This document shows positions 62,205 to 64,000 of a stretch of DNA of 64,000 nucleotides, piece after piece (the first letter of the stretch is position 1; each line of letters starts with the position of its first letter). A program made the position numbers and the translations under genes. The notes below the pieces were generated by a model. The model worked only from the letters and a program-made list of their open reading frames with translations, was not told the DNA's origin and made no database searches. The DNA comes from Bacteroides gallinarum DSM 18171 = JCM 13658 (GTDB lineage Bacteria; Bacteroidota; Bacteroidia; Bacteroidales; Bacteroidaceae), in contig NZ_KB894115.1 in the NCBI RefSeq assembly GCF_000374365.1, positions 186,001-250,000 on the forward strand, given 5' to 3'.

Positions 62205-64000
62205 CATCGTATCGGCCATAGAATGGCTGCCGGAACACCTGTTCACGGAAGAGATCGTGGAAGCAGCCGTCGAAAGCAAGGAAATAGAGGTGCTGAGCCA
62301 TATTCCGGGACGTTTCCTCACACCCGGACGTATAGAACGAATCATCGCGGGCAGCACGGAGAGCTGGCACAGCTTCGAGCTGCGCAATATTCCGGAGGCG
62401 TACCGTTCGGGAGCAGTCTGTGACTACGCCATGCGCAAAAAAACGAAGAATATCACGGCCGTTCCCGAAGCAATGGTTACCCGAGAAATGGCAGAAGCGG
62501 TCATCCGAAACGGACGCGGGGATTTCGACATTCTCGCCTTCATACCTGAACGCCTTTGGGACGCACAACTGGCATACCTGGCCTTGCGCAGCTATATTTA
62601 CGACCCGTATTACACGGACAGCAGGACAGACGCCGTCATGAAAACGGGGCTTATCCTCGGATATGTCCCCGTTGAGGTAAAGACTCAAGAGTTCTATTAC
62701 GGGATGCTCGACGGGATGAAAATATTGAGCACGGTTACCGATGCCGTCGTGCCGTCCCGTTTCAAGACTGCGGCATACTACCGCAAGATGGCGGAACATG
62801 ACCTCTCGCTTGTTCCCGCCCGGTTCTATTCCTATGAGATTCTCCATGCGGCTGTCTGTTCGACCGAAGGAAAAAACTTCATCACAGACCCCCAGTTTTT
62901 CAAGCCGTTGTCGGTATATCTGGACGACATGCTGGCGGACCGGCTGATGGAGAAACACCCTTACATGTTCGGGGAGTTGCCGAAGCGGTTCAAGACACCG
63001 GAAAGACTGGTCATTGCCATCGATAACAGCAAACGGGAGACGAACTGCTATATCGACGAGGAAACTGAACAATCCCTGCTCACGGTGGAAGTGTGCAAGG
63101 CATTCATCCGAAGAAACGGCAACTGTCCCGAATTTCCTGAAAATGTATGGACGCGGGAATTTGTCGACTACTGCATGGAGCACGGGACGTGTTTCCGCTG
63201 GTTCCGCCAGATGCCCAAAAAGTTCCAGACCTACGCGAACACGCAGGCGGCGTATGATTACGGCCATCACCATATCTGTGACTTTGCCAAACGGTTCATC
63301 ACCCCACAAATGGCGAAGGAGTGCTACCGGGAGCGCAGTTATGCACGTGCCATCCCCGGACATTTCCTCACGGAGTTCTGCCGACAGACCGGACTGCCCG
63401 AGAAGTTCTACGGCGGGGAAACCACGATGCTGTCGCTGAAAAACAGCCGTGACGACTATACTTACTGCAAAGTCGGCAATACCTGTCTGGCCTTTTACCT
63501 GAAAGAACAATACGAGCCGTCCTCGGCACATCTGATGATGACGCGGTCGGATTCAAAATACTGCACACCGGAGAAGGTGTTCGACGTGCCTGTCGGAACC
63601 TTCCACCGCACGTGGCTGGAAAAGATCGTGGCGGAAAACGACCCCCGCTTTGTCAAACCCCGTGTGGACAAAGCGTTGAAAGCCGTACAGGCGGTCTGCT
63701 ATTACGGTGTCGAGAAGTTGAAGGACCTGAACCGTACGGAAATCTTCCGCAACACCTTCATGGGCGAGACCATCGGTTACTGCGCCCGCCGCAGGGACCT
63801 GACCTACCACAGCGACAACTGCGGGACCCTTATCGAGGGCTTGAAGTTCAAGATCCGGGGAATGGCTGTCCCCGTAACCCTGGCGGAAGACATGACTCCT
63901 TATACGGCCGACATGCTGCACCGGAAGTTCGGCTTCTGCTATATCGGAATGACGGCATTCGCCACGGACTACGGCCTGGACATGGAGAAGGCATACACCT
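62191..64000 (+). CDS. Large repetitive protein (3' end outside window)
   Basis: More than 603 residues from the ATG at 62191 (MRHNNIVSAIEWLPEHLFTEEIVEAAVESKEIEVLSHIPGRFLTPGRIERIIAG). It consists of repeats of about 25-35 residues of the type LP..F.T.E.....AV....-IPE, e.g. VPEAMVTREMAEAVIRNGRGDFDILAFIPERLWDAQLAYLALRS and LPKRFKTPERLVIAIDN. These resemble DUF4116-like helical repeats, which commonly mediate protein binding. Its role is unknown. It continues beyond the window. Confidence 0.75.
   Translation, partial: MRHNNIVSAIEWLPEHLFTEEIVEAAVESKEIEVLSHIPGRFLTPGRIERIIAGSTESWHSFELRNIPEAYRSGAVCDYAMRKKTKNITAVPEAMVTREMAEAVIRNGRGDFDILAFIPERLWDAQLAYLALRSYIYDPYYTDSRTDAVMKTGLILGYVPVEVKTQEFYYGMLDGMKILSTVTDAVVPSRFKTAAYYRKMAEHDLSLVPARFYSYEILHAAVCSTEGKNFITDPQFFKPLSVYLDDMLADRLMEKHPYMFGELPKRFKTPERLVIAIDNSKRETNCYIDEETEQSLLTVEVCKAFIRRNGNCPEFPENVWTREFVDYCMEHGTCFRWFRQMPKKFQTYANTQAAYDYGHHHICDFAKRFITPQMAKECYRERSYARAIPGHFLTEFCRQTGLPEKFYGGETTMLSLKNSRDDYTYCKVGNTCLAFYLKEQYEPSSAHLMMTRSDSKYCTPEKVFDVPVGTFHRTWLEKIVAENDPRFVKPRVDKALKAVQAVCYYGVEKLKDLNRTEIFRNTFMGETIGYCARRRDLTYHSDNCGTLIEGLKFKIRGMAVPVTLAEDMTPYTADMLHRKFGFCYIGMTAFATDYGLDMEKAYT

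Overview
The window looks like part of a large temperate bacteriophage or phage-like mobile element from a Bacteroidales host (Bacteroides, Parabacteroides or Phocaeicola type). Several intergenic regions carry Bacteroidetes promoter boxes (TAnnTTTG, sometimes with an upstream TTTG). The small proteins are of kinds common in Bacteroidales mobile elements (DUF3846-like and DUF932-like proteins, KilA-N/antirepressor proteins). No housekeeping gene is present. Both ends are cut inside genes, at a tail fibre on the left and a large repetitive protein on the right.

Positions 1-30619 (minus strand) hold a Mu-like contractile-tail virion module. Read in transcription order it is portal, minor head protein, virion morphogenesis (gpG-like), tail terminator-like protein, ClpP-type prohead protease with scaffold, major capsid, a small protein, tail sheath, tail tube, DNA adenine methylase, tail chaperone, tape measure, a conserved tail protein, baseplate hub-like protein, then baseplate, fibre-like and fibre genes. 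The portal ends in a canonical -1 slippery heptamer in the correct phase, and the downstream head frame is open with no usual start codon, so a portal-head fusion made by frameshifting is plausible. Two plus-strand cargo cassettes interrupt this operon: a TIR/SEFIR protein (10916-12118) and an AbiE-like pair with a metallophosphoesterase (19142-21662).

Positions 30620-37427 hold a divergent control region with a perfect inverted repeat, a plus-strand regulatory operon (including a KilA-N/antirepressor protein), a minus-strand AbiL/RloAB-like ATPase plus TOPRIM-like pair, and one unknown minus-strand gene. Positions 37428-39350 contain no convincing gene. The first part is AT-rich; the second part (about 38640-39310) is dense in hairpins and ends in a tRNA-like T arm.

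Positions 39351-64000 are all plus strand: about 40 closely packed, mostly unknown genes, plus a DUF932-like protein, a short tyrosine recombinase and several zinc-ribbon proteins.

The main discovery candidate is in this last part. A stand-alone reverse transcriptase (47830-49092, QG and YSDD motifs, so not DGR-like) is followed nine bases later by a tandem array of five structured RNA units (49102-49922) with a 171-176 base period. Each unit is closed by a 5-7 bp stem whose two strands covary between units. Inside is a tall hairpin whose stem sequence differs in every unit, while its loop keeps a TAAC-like core, and a conserved segment (ATCRG, then TAAAG at fixed spacing) follows. A sixth unit with the same layout (51548-51675) lies beyond two further genes. 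I know of no described system with this arrangement. Its function cannot be read from sequence alone; it resembles a family of RT-linked noncoding RNAs with interchangeable stems.
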